DNA of 64,000 nt from Atopobium sp. oral taxon 416 (GTDB lineage Bacteria; Actinomycetota; Coriobacteriia; Coriobacteriales; Atopobiaceae): positions 558,001 to 622,000 of the forward strand of contig NZ_CP072380.1 in the NCBI RefSeq assembly GCF_018128285.1, in the 5' to 3' direction. The notes beneath the pieces were generated by a model. It saw nothing but the letters and a program-made list of their open reading frames with translations, ran no database searches and was not told the origin of the DNA. Made by a program: the position numbers and the translations under genes. Position 1 is the first letter of the stretch, and each line of letters begins with the position of its first letter. Positions 27,191 to 36,383 of the stretch are shown piece by piece.

Positions 27191-28316
27191 CGTGCAGGAG
27201 AAGCGGGCGCTACCTCCCGCGCTGGCACGGCTTCGCTATCAGCCCCTGGCTCAGGAATTTTTGGCCCATGCGGTGACCGAAGACCACATCGACCATGCTT
27301 ATCTTTTCGTCGGCGAGCCGGGATCGGGGAGCAGCGAGGCGGCGGAAGCCTTTGCGCAGTGTCTGGTGTGCCCCCATGGGGGAGACGGTAGCTGCGATGA
27401 GTGCATCCGTGTCCACCATCACACTCACCCCGATGTGCACTGGATGAGTCCGGACAGTTCGGTGGGGTATCTGGTCGCGCAGATCCGTGGGGTGATCGAG
27501 GACGCACAGCTGACGCCGGTGCGCGCTAAGACTAAAGTGTACATCCTCACCAATGCGGCGCTGCTGCGGGGAGCGAGCGCCAATGCGCTGCTCAAGACCC
27601 TCGAGGAGCCGCCGGCACACGTGGTCTTTATCCTGATCGCTCGCTCGGCTGAGGCGTGTATGGAGACGATCGTCTCCCGCTGCCAGGTCGTTGCCTTCCG
27701 TTCCATCCCGCAGGAGGTGGCGGTCAAAAGCGTCGTCAATGAGACTGGCGTGAGTGAGCGAGACGCCAGAATTGCGCTGGCGGTCGCTCAGACGCCGGAG
27801 ACTGCCGTGCAGTATCTCGGGGCGCCTTCACGGCGCGACCTGCGCGCTAAGCTGGTCCATACGCTGGGGGATCTTCACGGCCAAGACGACTGGGATGTGC
27901 TGTGCGCGGCGGACAATGTGGTGTCGATCGTGCAGGATCCGCTGGCCCAGATGCGCAAAGAACAGAAGGCGGCGCGGGATGAAGCGGCTGAGTATCTGGG
28001 TGCCACCGCCCTGAAGAAGCTTGAGAACTCACAGAAACGTGAACTTTCCGCTCGTGAGCGTTCAGGTATGATGGAGGTGTTCACCGTGACGCAGTCCGTG
28101 TTGCGCGATGCGCTCCTCGAGAGCGAAGCTTGTGAGCACGATCCTGTGAACAGTGACTTTACCCAGGTTGTCGATACGATCGCTGCCGCCGGCACACAGA
28201 AAATCCTTCGTGCGCTGCAGGCGGTCGACGAAGCTCGCGGCAATCTTGAACATAGCGTATCACCCCAGCTGACCTTAGAGGTCATGCTGTGTGCCATCAA
28301 GGAGGCACTCTCTTGA
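27183..28316 (+). CDS. holB: DNA polymerase III subunit delta-prime
   Basis: 377 residues from the ATG at 27183. Clamp-loader subunit. A degenerate Walker A (GEPGSGSS) and a four-cysteine zinc module at about 60-74 (CLVC...CDEC) are present, followed by ALLKTLEEPP, the signature of gamma/delta-prime proteins. The missing Walker A lysine agrees with delta-prime, which does not hydrolyse ATP. Gene order tmk-holB-PSP1 is conserved in Gram-positives. Confidence 0.9.
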   Translation: MTDVQEKRALPPALARLRYQPLAQEFLAHAVTEDHIDHAYLFVGEPGSGSSEAAEAFAQCLVCPHGGDGSCDECIRVHHHTHPDVHWMSPDSSVGYLVAQIRGVIEDAQLTPVRAKTKVYILTNAALLRGASANALLKTLEEPPAHVVFILIARSAEACMETIVSRCQVVAFRSIPQEVAVKSVVNETGVSERDARIALAVAQTPETAVQYLGAPSRRDLRAKLVHTLGDLHGQDDWDVLCAADNVVSIVQDPLAQMRKEQKAARDEAAEYLGATALKKLENSQKRELSARERSGMMEVFTVTQSVLRDALLESEACEHDPVNSDFTQVVDTIAAAGTQKILRALQAVDEARGNLEHSVSPQLTLEVMLCAIKEALS

Positions 28317-29848
28317 CCACTATTATCCCCGTCAAATTCAAATATTCGCTCAGAGAGCTGTGGTTCGATCCCAAGAAGACCGGCGCCCAGCAGGCTGACC
28401 ACGTGATCGTCGAGACCGAGCGGGGCACTGAGATCGGTCTGGCCGTCGGGGATACGACCGAGGTCGACGACGAGACCCTGAAGGCGACGATCGGTACCGC
28501 CCCGCTGCGAAATGTTTTGCGTATTGCCACCGATCAGGACCTTGCCCGGGCAGAGCACCTCTCGAAGCTCGGTGAAGAGGCCCTGCCGGTCTTCCGGAAG
28601 CGGGTTCATGAGTCCGATCTCGATATGAAGCCGGTCGGCGTGGAGTACCTGTTCGGCGGCGAGAAGGTCGTCTGCTACTTTGCGGCACAGGACCGTGTGG
28701 ATTTTCGCCAGCTTGTGCGTGACCTTTCCCGTGACCTGCACCAGCACATCGATATGCGCCAGATCGGGGTGCGTGAGGAGGCAGCCCTGATCGGGGGCTA
28801 CGGGCACTGTGGCGAGGAGCTGTGCTGCCGCCGCTTCGTGCACGAGTTCCAGCCGGTCTCGATCCGCATGGCAAAAGAGCAGGATCTCCCGCTCAACTCC
28901 TCAAAGATCTCCGGCGCCTGTGGGCGCCTCATGTGCTGCCTTCGCTATGAATTCGAAGCCTACCGTGACTTCAAGAGCCGGGCGCCGAAGCGCAATGCGG
29001 TGATCACAACCCCGTTGGGCAAGGCAAAGATCGCCGAGTATGACACCCCCAAAGAGGAATTGATATTGCGCTTCGAGAACGGCAAGAGCTTTAGGGTCGC
29101 GCTCAAGGATATGACCGCAAGCCCCGCTGCGATCAAAAAGGTGAAGGAACAGGGTTGCCCCTGCAGACCGGATACCGTGGAGCGCTCGGTTCTGGATCGA
29201 CTTGAATCCCCGGATATCCAGATGGCGCTGGCGGAACTTGACCGCCAGCACGGTGTCGTCCCGCCAAAAGAGCGCGGTCTCGCGGCAGAGGATGACCTGC
29301 TGAACGGGACAACTACCGCCCGCCGCGGACGCACCGTCTCGTTGCGCCCGTCCCACATGGTGCGCGCAGAGATCCCTGAAGGGGAAGAGGCTCCTGCAAC
29401 GCCGCGTCCCCGGCGTCGGAAAGTCCATGCTGAGCGCGATGTAGACAACCATGGGGAAGCCGCCCAACAGACCCAGGAGAAGGCAGCGGCGCATACCCGC
29501 CGCAGACGCCACCATGTGGCCGAAGGCGCGCAGAAGCCGAATGCCGTCGCACACGTACGGCAGGGTGACAGACAGAAGGGCCAGCAGAACAACAAGCCCG
29601 AGCGCACGCGCAGAGATGAGTGCCGGATCGCCCTGAATGCCCGCCATCTTCGTGACCATGGCGGCAATGCTGAGACAGCGCAGCGCTCGACGTCGAGACG
29701 GCGCCGTCACACGGCAGCGCCGCAGGCCCAACAGGCTAAGCCTCAGAGTCAGGGGAACAGCGCAGACCATCGGGCCCACCGTCGTCGGCACAGCTCCCCG
29801 CAGGGGAACAGCGGCAACAGTGCCGGTATCGGCACGCAAAAGAGGTAG
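28313..29848 (+). CDS. PSP1 C-terminal domain protein (RicT/YaaT family)
   Basis: 511 residues from a TTG at 28313, which has GGAGG 8 bases upstream and overlaps the holB stop. The conserved core covers residues 1-280 and includes the cysteine set CGEELCC and CGRLMCCLRYE that binds an iron-sulfur cluster in the Bacillus RicT (YaaT) complex with RicA and RicF. The remaining 230 residues are Arg/His/Gln-rich and low in complexity, probably nucleic-acid binding or disordered. No ricA or ricF is in the window. Last gene of the operon. Confidence 0.87.
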   Translation: MTTIIPVKFKYSLRELWFDPKKTGAQQADHVIVETERGTEIGLAVGDTTEVDDETLKATIGTAPLRNVLRIATDQDLARAEHLSKLGEEALPVFRKRVHESDLDMKPVGVEYLFGGEKVVCYFAAQDRVDFRQLVRDLSRDLHQHIDMRQIGVREEAALIGGYGHCGEELCCRRFVHEFQPVSIRMAKEQDLPLNSSKISGACGRLMCCLRYEFEAYRDFKSRAPKRNAVITTPLGKAKIAEYDTPKEELILRFENGKSFRVALKDMTASPAAIKKVKEQGCPCRPDTVERSVLDRLESPDIQMALAELDRQHGVVPPKERGLAAEDDLLNGTTTARRGRTVSLRPSHMVRAEIPEGEEAPATPRPRRRKVHAERDVDNHGEAAQQTQEKAAAHTRRRRHHVAEGAQKPNAVAHVRQGDRQKGQQNNKPERTRRDECRIALNARHLRDHGGNAETAQRSTSRRRRHTAAPQAQQAKPQSQGNSADHRAHRRRHSSPQGNSGNSAGIGTQKR

Positions 29849-30253
29849 CTGCATTGTGGCTTGTGCGTGAGCGCAAGCCACATCCATGCCGCAGCTCTCT
29901 GGCATACTAGAACATATGTTCTAGACTGAAAAGGTCGGAAGGGACTTGTGGCAGCTATGAATGCAGGATAGCAAAGAGGCGAACGGCATGTCGGCCTCAT
30001 CGCCCAAACCGATGGGAAGGGGGAACCGTGCTGTTCATGACCCTGTGGGACCATGGGGGTGCACTGCGGTGTGGACAGGGCCCTCGAGGTCAGGCAGGCC
30101 TATTCCTCTGTAGCCGGCGGATGCGGCATGCGTTATACCGTGAAGGTCGAAGGCTACCCACCTATCTCCACTGTGAAGGGCTCACGTGGTTCGTTAAGGC
30201 AAAGGTGGGGCTGTAACTGAGGGCAATGAGACGTAAGGATCTGGGGGCATACC
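29849..30253. other. 405-bp intergenic region, no convincing gene
   Basis: Contains a LexA-type palindrome at 29907-29924. Short frames downstream of it (for example a GTG at 30028, 62 codons, and an ATG near 29988, about 41 codons) have no recognisable homology, and the reading frame meaning changes often, so a decayed gene is possible. I looked for a preQ1-type riboswitch before queD and saw none. Confidence 0.5.
29907..29924. promoter_or_regulatory. LexA (SOS) box
   Basis: CTAGAACATATGTTCTAG is a perfect palindrome containing GAACATATGTTC, the consensus Gram-positive and actinobacterial SOS box. No intact SOS gene follows it; the next gene, queD, starts 330 bases downstream. Confidence 0.7.
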
Positions 30254-30682
30254 ATGTATCAGCTCAAGACAGAAGCTTCCTTTAACGCGGCACACTTCCT
30301 GACCGACTACCACGGGAAGTGCGAAAACCTCCACGGGCACCGTTGGCGGGTAGTGGTCTATATCAGACAGAAGGAGCTTCAGGCCGCTGGCACGATGCGT
30401 GATATGGTCGTTGACTTCGGTGAGTTCAAGCGCCTTGTGCGCGCGATCGTCGGGGAGTTTGACCACATGTTCCTCGTGGAGGCAGGCTCGCTGAAGCCGG
30501 CGACGGTCGAGGCGCTCGAGGGGGAAGGGTTTGTCCTAAAGATGTTGCCCTTCAGGACCACCGCTGAGAACCTGGCGCACTATTTTGCCGAACGCTTTGT
30601 TAGAGCGGGGCTCCCTATCTCACAGGTGGATGTGTATGAGACGCCGCTTAACTGTGCTACGTACATCCCCGAGGGGGATTGA
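30254..30682 (+). CDS. queD: 6-carboxy-5,6,7,8-tetrahydropterin synthase
   Basis: 142 residues. Converts dihydroneopterin triphosphate to carboxy-tetrahydropterin for queuosine synthesis. Zinc ligands H14, H27 and H29 and the catalytic cysteine C23 are present in AAHF...GKCENLHGHRW with family spacing; a late pattern YETPLNCATY contains the conserved E. No other que genes are in the window. GGGGG precedes the ATG. Confidence 0.9.
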   Translation: MYQLKTEASFNAAHFLTDYHGKCENLHGHRWRVVVYIRQKELQAAGTMRDMVVDFGEFKRLVRAIVGEFDHMFLVEAGSLKPATVEALEGEGFVLKMLPFRTTAENLAHYFAERFVRAGLPISQVDVYETPLNCATYIPEGD

Positions 30683-30708
30683 GTGCTGTAGCAGGTACCG
30701 GCTATGAT
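30679..30708 (+). promoter_or_regulatory. Promoter for the GH5-like gene and rsmI
   Basis: TTGAGT at 30679-30684 and TATGAT at 30703-30708 are 18 bases apart. The spacer contains CAGGTACC, the half site of the palindrome at 12135. Confidence 0.55.
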
Positions 30709-30806
30709 CAAGTGGTAAACATTAGGTAAGAAAACGCGGTGAGCAGGATACCGAGCGTATACTTTTTTAGGAAGATAGACTCATACAGGTAAGGGACGGT
30801 GTAAAC

Positions 30807-31856
30807 GTGGAGAGTCCAACGAAAATCCATGGGGTTAACTTGACAGGCTGGCTGACCTTGGAGTCATGGATCACGCCGGAACTCTTTGCCGACTCGGGGG
30901 CGCTCACGGAGCGCGACCTGGCGCACTCACTGGGATCTGAGCGCTATAAGGCGCTCGTCCGTGTCCACCGCACAGCCTTTATCACCGAGAGTGACTTCGC
31001 TTCGATTGCCCTGCGCGGCTTCAATGCGGTGCGCCTTCCGGTCCCGTGGTACGTCTTTGGAGATGAAGGTTCCAATTCGGGAATGTATCAGGGCTGCCTG
31101 GAGCAGGTTGACAATGCGATGGAGTGGGCCGAGAACGCCGGCCTTATGGTGCTGCTGGTATTCTCAGTGTCACCGGGTTCGACGGTGGCGCAGTCAGACC
31201 ACGCCACGAGCGGCCAGGAAGTGGTTGCGCATCGACCTGAGGCGATCAAAATCACCCGGGAGCTCACGCACCGTTATGTGGGCAGCGATGCCTTCTTGGG
31301 CATCGAGCTTGCGGATGATCCGGTGGCACAGCGCCGTCAGGGGCTGCATCTGAGCGAAGGGATCCCCATCCATCTGCTGAGAAACTACTACCGTGCAGTG
31401 TACAGTGCCCTGCGTGAAGCTGAGGGCCCGAATTTTCTGATCGTGCTCCCCGATGCTGGCGCCGAAAATGGCTGGGATAAGTTCCTGGCCACGCACCGCG
31501 ATCAGAACGTGTGGCTCGATTGCCATCTCTATCAGTACCTCGACGACCTGAGCGTCACTGCCAGTGAGCTGGATGTGCGCGATCTCGTGAGGAAATCCCT
31601 CAAGAAGCTGAACCGTGCGCGACGCTCACGCCTGCCGGTGATGGTCGGCAAATGGTCAGGGGCGTTGCCCTACGCTGATTCGGTTTCGACGCCGGAAGGG
31701 CGTATCGCGCTTGAGCGCGTCTACGTCTCAGAACAGCTCCATGCTTTCAGGGAGTGCCCCGCCTGGTTCTTCCAGACCTGGAAGACCGAAGGAAAGATTG
31801 CCGGCTGGGATGCTCGCATTGCCCTCTCCAGCTTTGAGCGGAGGCTGCTCGACTGA
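30807..31856 (+). CDS. GH5-like protein lacking both catalytic glutamates (pseudoenzyme)
   Basis: 349 residues from GTG, cytoplasmic (no signal peptide). The sequence follows exo-1,3-beta-glucanase-type glycoside hydrolase 5 from the first strand (GVNLTGWLTLESWITPELF) through RGFNAVRLPVPW, HLYQYL and the tryptophan-rich last strands. The acid/base motif, NEP in active enzymes, reads DDP (D170-D171), and the nucleophile motif GEWS reads GKWS (K282). With both glutamates gone it should not cleave glycosides; a carbohydrate-binding or regulatory role is inferred. It overlaps rsmI by one base, an odd partner for a sugar protein. Confidence 0.8.
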   Translation: MESPTKIHGVNLTGWLTLESWITPELFADSGALTERDLAHSLGSERYKALVRVHRTAFITESDFASIALRGFNAVRLPVPWYVFGDEGSNSGMYQGCLEQVDNAMEWAENAGLMVLLVFSVSPGSTVAQSDHATSGQEVVAHRPEAIKITRELTHRYVGSDAFLGIELADDPVAQRRQGLHLSEGIPIHLLRNYYRAVYSALREAEGPNFLIVLPDAGAENGWDKFLATHRDQNVWLDCHLYQYLDDLSVTASELDVRDLVRKSLKKLNRARRSRLPVMVGKWSGALPYADSVSTPEGRIALERVYVSEQLHAFRECPAWFFQTWKTEGKIAGWDARIALSSFERRLLD

Positions 31857-32707
31857 TGGGTGGCGTTCTGTCGATGGTTGGGACCCCGATCGGAAATATG
31901 CAGGACGTCTCGCAGCGGGTGGTCCACACTCTTGAATCCGCAGATACAGTGCTGTGCGAAGATACCCGGGTGACCGGGAAGCTGCTCAGCCTCTTGGGTG
32001 TACACACCCGGCTCGAGCGCTGCGACGCGAATGTCCTGCCCTTGGAGTTGCCGCACATCTTGGAGCGGCTCAAAGCGGGGGAGCGTATCGCCTTCGTCTC
32101 AGACGCAGGCATGCCCGGAATCTCCGATCCGGGGCAACAGCTCGTTGATGCTGCACGTGCAGCGGATCTGCCGGTGGAAGTCGTCCCGGGTCCCACGGCC
32201 TCTGTCGCCGCGCTCGTAGCCTCAGGCCTTCCCTCGAACCATTTCTTCTTTGAGGGATTTTTGCCGCGCAAGGGCGGGGCACAACGTTCTCGGCTTGAGA
32301 TGCTTGCCGCGATTCCTGCGACGCTTATCGTCTACGAATCACCGCGCCGGGTGGTGTCCACCCTGACCGTAATCGGTGAGGTGATGGCTGACCGTCAGGT
32401 GGCACTTGTGCGGGAACTCACGAAGGTACATGAGGAAGTCCTGCGGGGCACTGCCCAAAACCTGATTGAGACACTGAATGCACGCGATAGCCTCAAGGGG
32501 GAGTGCGTCCTTGTGATCGCCCCACCCTCTGAGGAAGAGCAGCGCGCACGGGCAGCAGTGCCCCAGATAGGTTTTGAAGAGGCGCTGAAGCAAGGCCTTA
32601 ACTCCAAAGAATCGACGAGCGCGCTTGCCAAGCGTCTGGCCAAAACCTACGGGAAACCTCGCTCTCGGGTCTATGAGCTCATAGTATCTGTACGTGAAAA
32701 GCTATAA
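31856..32707 (+). CDS. rsmI: 16S rRNA (cytidine1402-2'-O)-methyltransferase
   Basis: 283 residues. Tetrapyrrole-methylase fold. The family motifs GTPIGNMQDVSQR at residues 9-21, CEDTR, and DAGMPGISDPG are intact, as is the late YESPRR. Methylates the ribose of C1402 at the decoding centre. TGATG overlap with the GH5-like gene. Confidence 0.94.
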   Translation: MGGVLSMVGTPIGNMQDVSQRVVHTLESADTVLCEDTRVTGKLLSLLGVHTRLERCDANVLPLELPHILERLKAGERIAFVSDAGMPGISDPGQQLVDAARAADLPVEVVPGPTASVAALVASGLPSNHFFFEGFLPRKGGAQRSRLEMLAAIPATLIVYESPRRVVSTLTVIGEVMADRQVALVRELTKVHEEVLRGTAQNLIETLNARDSLKGECVLVIAPPSEEEQRARAAVPQIGFEEALKQGLNSKESTSALAKRLAKTYGKPRSRVYELIVSVREKL

Positions 32708-32770
32708 TGGTGCGTGCTTGAACATTGGTACTATGTGTGCCCGGATGTGGCGCGCTGAGGAGTTTTTATC

Positions 32771-34384
32771 ATGGCGAAAGAGCCTTCTTTTTACATTACG
32801 ACCCCAATCTACTACGTGAATGCGGCGCCGCATTTGGGAACGGCCTACTGCACGATCCTGACGGATGTCCAGGCCCGGTTCCGTCGGCTGGAAGGCTACG
32901 ACGTTAAATTCTTAACCGGTATGGACGAGCATGGGGAGAAGGTCGCTGATGCCGCCGAGGAGCACGGGATGACTCCGCAGCAGTGGTGTGATGCCCAGGC
33001 TCCGCTCTTCCAGAAGCTGTGGAAGACCCTCGAAATCTCAAACGATGACTTTATCCGCACGACCGAGCCGCGTCAGTACCATGCAGTCCAGTATCTCTGG
33101 GAGCGCATGGAGGAATCCGGTTATCTGTATAAGGGCTCTTACGACGGTTGGTACTGCGTGCCGGAGGAGACCTACTTTACCGAGAATCAGGTGAGGAAGT
33201 CCGACGAGGCGAGCCACACCGAGGGGCAGCACCTCTGCCCGGACTGCGGACGTCCCCTCGAGCGGGTGCAGGAGGATTCCTACTTCTTCAAGCTCTCCGC
33301 GTTCCAGGACAAGCTGCTCAAGCTCTATGATGAGCATCCCGACTTCGTGCAGCCGAGCTTTCGCATGAACGAGGTGCGTTCCTTTGTAGCGGGAGGGCTT
33401 CAGGACCTATCTGTCTCCCGTACGAGCTTCGATTGGGGTATTCCGGTCCCGTTCGATAGGAAGCACATGACCTACGTCTGGTTCGACGCGCTGCTCAACT
33501 ATATGACCGCCGTGGGCTATGGCCTGGACGATTCGAAGTCCAAGGAAGAGTACGCCTACCGCTGGCCGGCGCAGTACCACATCGTCGGTAAGGATATCAT
33601 TCGCTTCCACTGCGTGATCTGGCCGGCGATGCTGATGGCGATCGGTGAGCCGCTGCCCGAGCATATCTTCGCGCACGGCTTCCTCACCGTGAGGAACAAG
33701 AAGACCGGCAAAGCTGAGAAGATGTCCAAGAGCCGTGGCAACGGTATTGACCCACAGGAGGTTATCGACTTCCTGGGCGTCGAAGGCTACCGCTATTACT
33801 TTATGACCGACGTTGAGCACGGTGAAGACTGCGCGATCTCCTTTGAGCGTATGGAACAGGTTTACAATGCGGATCTGGCTAACAGCTGGGGCAATCTGGT
33901 CTCCCGCTCGCTCAACATGTCCGCCAAGTACTTTGACGGGAAGGTCCCGACGATTCCGGAGGGCTGGAAGAGCCAGGACAATCCGCTGCAGACGATCGCT
34001 CAGGGCATCTGTGAGCGCTACTGCTCCCACATGGAGAAGTTCGACTATGCGGGCGCTAAGGATGTGGCGATGGAGCTGATCCACGCTGCCAACCACTACA
34101 TTGAGGACACGACGCCGTGGGCTGTCGCTCAGGATCCGGCGCGTAAGGATGAGCTCACGTCGATCATCCTCAACCTTTTGGAATCCATCCGTATCGCGGC
34201 GCATCTGATGACGCCATTCATGCCGACGACCTCCGCAGAGGTCCTGTGCCGCCTGAGTCTCGAGGATGAGGTTGGCTCCGATGAGACGCTCGCGACCCTG
34301 TGTGAGTGGGGACGCCTTAAGGGCGACGTACCTGCCGCAAAGGGCAAAGCGCTCTTCCCGCGCCTGCCCAAACTGGACAGATAG
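32771..34384 (+). CDS. metG: Methionyl-tRNA synthetase
   Basis: 537 residues. Class I synthetase charging tRNA-Met. HIGH appears as HLGT at 21-24 and KMSKS at about 317-321. A single CxxC pair near residue 150 (HLCPDCG) marks the zinc-knuckle insertion. Ends without the C-terminal tRNA-binding EMAP-like domain that many MetRS carry. AGGAG precedes the ATG. Followed 5 bases later by rsmA. Confidence 0.96.
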   Translation: MAKEPSFYITTPIYYVNAAPHLGTAYCTILTDVQARFRRLEGYDVKFLTGMDEHGEKVADAAEEHGMTPQQWCDAQAPLFQKLWKTLEISNDDFIRTTEPRQYHAVQYLWERMEESGYLYKGSYDGWYCVPEETYFTENQVRKSDEASHTEGQHLCPDCGRPLERVQEDSYFFKLSAFQDKLLKLYDEHPDFVQPSFRMNEVRSFVAGGLQDLSVSRTSFDWGIPVPFDRKHMTYVWFDALLNYMTAVGYGLDDSKSKEEYAYRWPAQYHIVGKDIIRFHCVIWPAMLMAIGEPLPEHIFAHGFLTVRNKKTGKAEKMSKSRGNGIDPQEVIDFLGVEGYRYYFMTDVEHGEDCAISFERMEQVYNADLANSWGNLVSRSLNMSAKYFDGKVPTIPEGWKSQDNPLQTIAQGICERYCSHMEKFDYAGAKDVAMELIHAANHYIEDTTPWAVAQDPARKDELTSIILNLLESIRIAAHLMTPFMPTTSAEVLCRLSLEDEVGSDETLATLCEWGRLKGDVPAAKGKALFPRLPKLDR

Positions 34385-34389
34385 GATCT

Positions 34390-35280
34390 ATGTATTCATA
34401 CCTGGCAAATCCCCGTGCGACGCGTGAGGTGCTCGATCAGTTTGGCTTCACCACCAAACATCACCTGGGGCAGAACTTTCTGGTCAGCGATGCTGTGATT
34501 GGGCACATCCTCGAACTTGCCGATCTCAAGGATACCGATACGGTGCTGGAGGTCGGACCGGGGATCGGGACGCTGACCTGTGCGCTGCTTCCCCGGGCAC
34601 AGGCGGTTGTCTCACTTGAGGCGGACCGATCACTTGAGCCGGTCTTGCAGGAGACCTGCGCGCATCGGCTCGATCACTTGCGGATCCTCTGGGGTGATGC
34701 GCTGAGACTGGACCCTCAAGATATTCAGAAAGCCTTTGCAGAGCTGGGGTGCCGTGAGGCTCCGGATGCCTTTGTCTCCAACCTTCCCTATCAGGTAGCG
34801 GCAACGGTACTCCTGCGCTTCTTCCAGGGATTAGATCCGCTAAAGCGTGCCGTGGTGATGGTCCAGTGTGAGGTTGCTGATCGCATTGTGGCTCAGCCCG
34901 GCTCCAAAGAGTATGGCGCCTACACGGTAAAGCTGAGGCTCTTTGCGCGGGTGACTGGCCGCTTCAATGTCTCACTGAGCAACTTCATGCCCCAACCGCA
35001 CGTGGAGTCCTGCGTGGTACGGCTGGAGAGATGTCCTCAGAAGGCACTGACGAACGAAGAGCTGCAGAAGGTCTTTCAGGTGGTGAACGCTGCCTTCTGC
35101 CAGCGCCGCAAGACCATCCGTAACGCAATGAGCTCTGCCGGGTTTGACAAGAATATGCTCGATGTGGCCTTTGCAAAGGCAGGGATTGAGCCTTCCGCAC
35201 GCGCGGAACGGCTCGAGGTTGATCAATTTATTGACTTGGAACGCGCCTTGGACAAGGCGGGATTTCGCATCACACCGTAA
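34390..35280 (+). CDS. rsmA: 16S rRNA dimethyladenosine transferase
   Basis: 296 residues (KsgA). Dimethylates A1518 and A1519. GQNFL at 31-35, SAM motif VLEVGPGIGTLT, and the catalytic NLPY are all intact. Between metG and tatD with gaps of 5 and 16 bases, a common bacterial order. Confidence 0.95.
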   Translation: MYSYLANPRATREVLDQFGFTTKHHLGQNFLVSDAVIGHILELADLKDTDTVLEVGPGIGTLTCALLPRAQAVVSLEADRSLEPVLQETCAHRLDHLRILWGDALRLDPQDIQKAFAELGCREAPDAFVSNLPYQVAATVLLRFFQGLDPLKRAVVMVQCEVADRIVAQPGSKEYGAYTVKLRLFARVTGRFNVSLSNFMPQPHVESCVVRLERCPQKALTNEELQKVFQVVNAAFCQRRKTIRNAMSSAGFDKNMLDVAFAKAGIEPSARAERLEVDQFIDLERALDKAGFRITP

Positions 35281-35296
35281 ATAAAGGGGGATAGAG

Positions 35297-36355
35297 ATGG
35301 CTCAGACTGCACAAGCTGTAGCACTCTTTCACGATAAAAAGGGAAGAGCGAAGGACTACCCCGTGGCTTTGTTGCCCCTGATCGATACGCATGGGCACCT
35401 CACTGACTTCGACGAAAACACGCCGACGCGGGCCCTTGCCCGCGCTGCACAGGCAGGCGTCTGCCATCTGGTCTCACCGGTGGATCCCACTGACGATGCG
35501 ACTGACCCGAGGCATCTGATGTATGCCTTCCATATGTGGTGCAAGGATGCCCACACGCTGATCGATGCTCAGCGCCAAGCGGGGGTGAGCTTCCCCAAGT
35601 TTGAAGGACAGGAAGCCCACGGGCGTACGGCGGATGCCGCCGAAATCGCGCACTTTGTCCGTATCGTCGCTGGCGTGCACCCCTATGGGGCTAAAGCTTA
35701 CCTGGAGGATCCCGAGGTGAAAAAGCATCTCATCTTCATTCTTAGATGTCCGGTGTGCGTCGGCGTGGGGGAGATCGGGCTGGACTACACCTGCGGCGTG
35801 GACCACGAGGAGCAGAAACGCGCTTTTATTGAACAGCTCGATACCGCGCAGGACTGGGGTTTGCCCGTCGAGCTGCACATCCGGGATGCACGGGCAGACA
35901 GCACCGCCGAGGCACACCGCGATGCGTTGAAAATTCTGAAGCAGGTCGGCATACCAAAGGCGGGCTGCGATCTGCATTGCTTTACTTCGACGCTGGACGT
36001 CCTGCGTGACTTTGTCGCGATCGGCTGCTCGGTGGCCTTTGGTGGGGCGCTGACCTTCAAGAGCTCTGATGAGATCCGTGACGCAGCGTTGGTGTGCCCG
36101 CAACATGCGCTGTTGTCAGAGACCGACTGCCCCTACATGGCGCCGGTGCCGCTGCGCGGCATGGAGGCAGAGCCTGCGATGGTGGCCTATGTAACTGCAG
36201 CGTTAGCGCAGCTGCGCTTGGAGCATGGTGAAGCCGACAGCCTCAACCAGACGTATCAGGCACTCTGGGACAACGGCAATGCCCTCTTCTTCTCCAACGC
36301 CTCGAAGCTCGATCTGTCAGATCAGGATGCATGGTATCCTTGCCTCACGAGCTAG
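35297..36355 (+). CDS. TatD-family metal-dependent hydrolase
   Basis: 352 residues, longer than the usual 260 because of an extended N-terminus and an insert (residues about 60-110). Metal-binding motifs in order: DTHGHL, GEIGLDY, ELHIRDA, LHCFTS and ETDCPY. TatD proteins are nucleases acting on DNA ends and in RNA quality control. Transcribed with rsmA and comF. Confidence 0.9.
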   Translation: MAQTAQAVALFHDKKGRAKDYPVALLPLIDTHGHLTDFDENTPTRALARAAQAGVCHLVSPVDPTDDATDPRHLMYAFHMWCKDAHTLIDAQRQAGVSFPKFEGQEAHGRTADAAEIAHFVRIVAGVHPYGAKAYLEDPEVKKHLIFILRCPVCVGVGEIGLDYTCGVDHEEQKRAFIEQLDTAQDWGLPVELHIRDARADSTAEAHRDALKILKQVGIPKAGCDLHCFTSTLDVLRDFVAIGCSVAFGGALTFKSSDEIRDAALVCPQHALLSETDCPYMAPVPLRGMEAEPAMVAYVTAALAQLRLEHGEADSLNQTYQALWDNGNALFFSNASKLDLSDQDAWYPCLTS

Positions 36356-36383
36356 ATTCGGTAGGGGATAAGGGTATGCCGAT

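Noticed and set aside
29925-30253. preQ1 or cobalamin riboswitch before queD
   Set aside because: None of the conserved core sequences of these riboswitches could be found.
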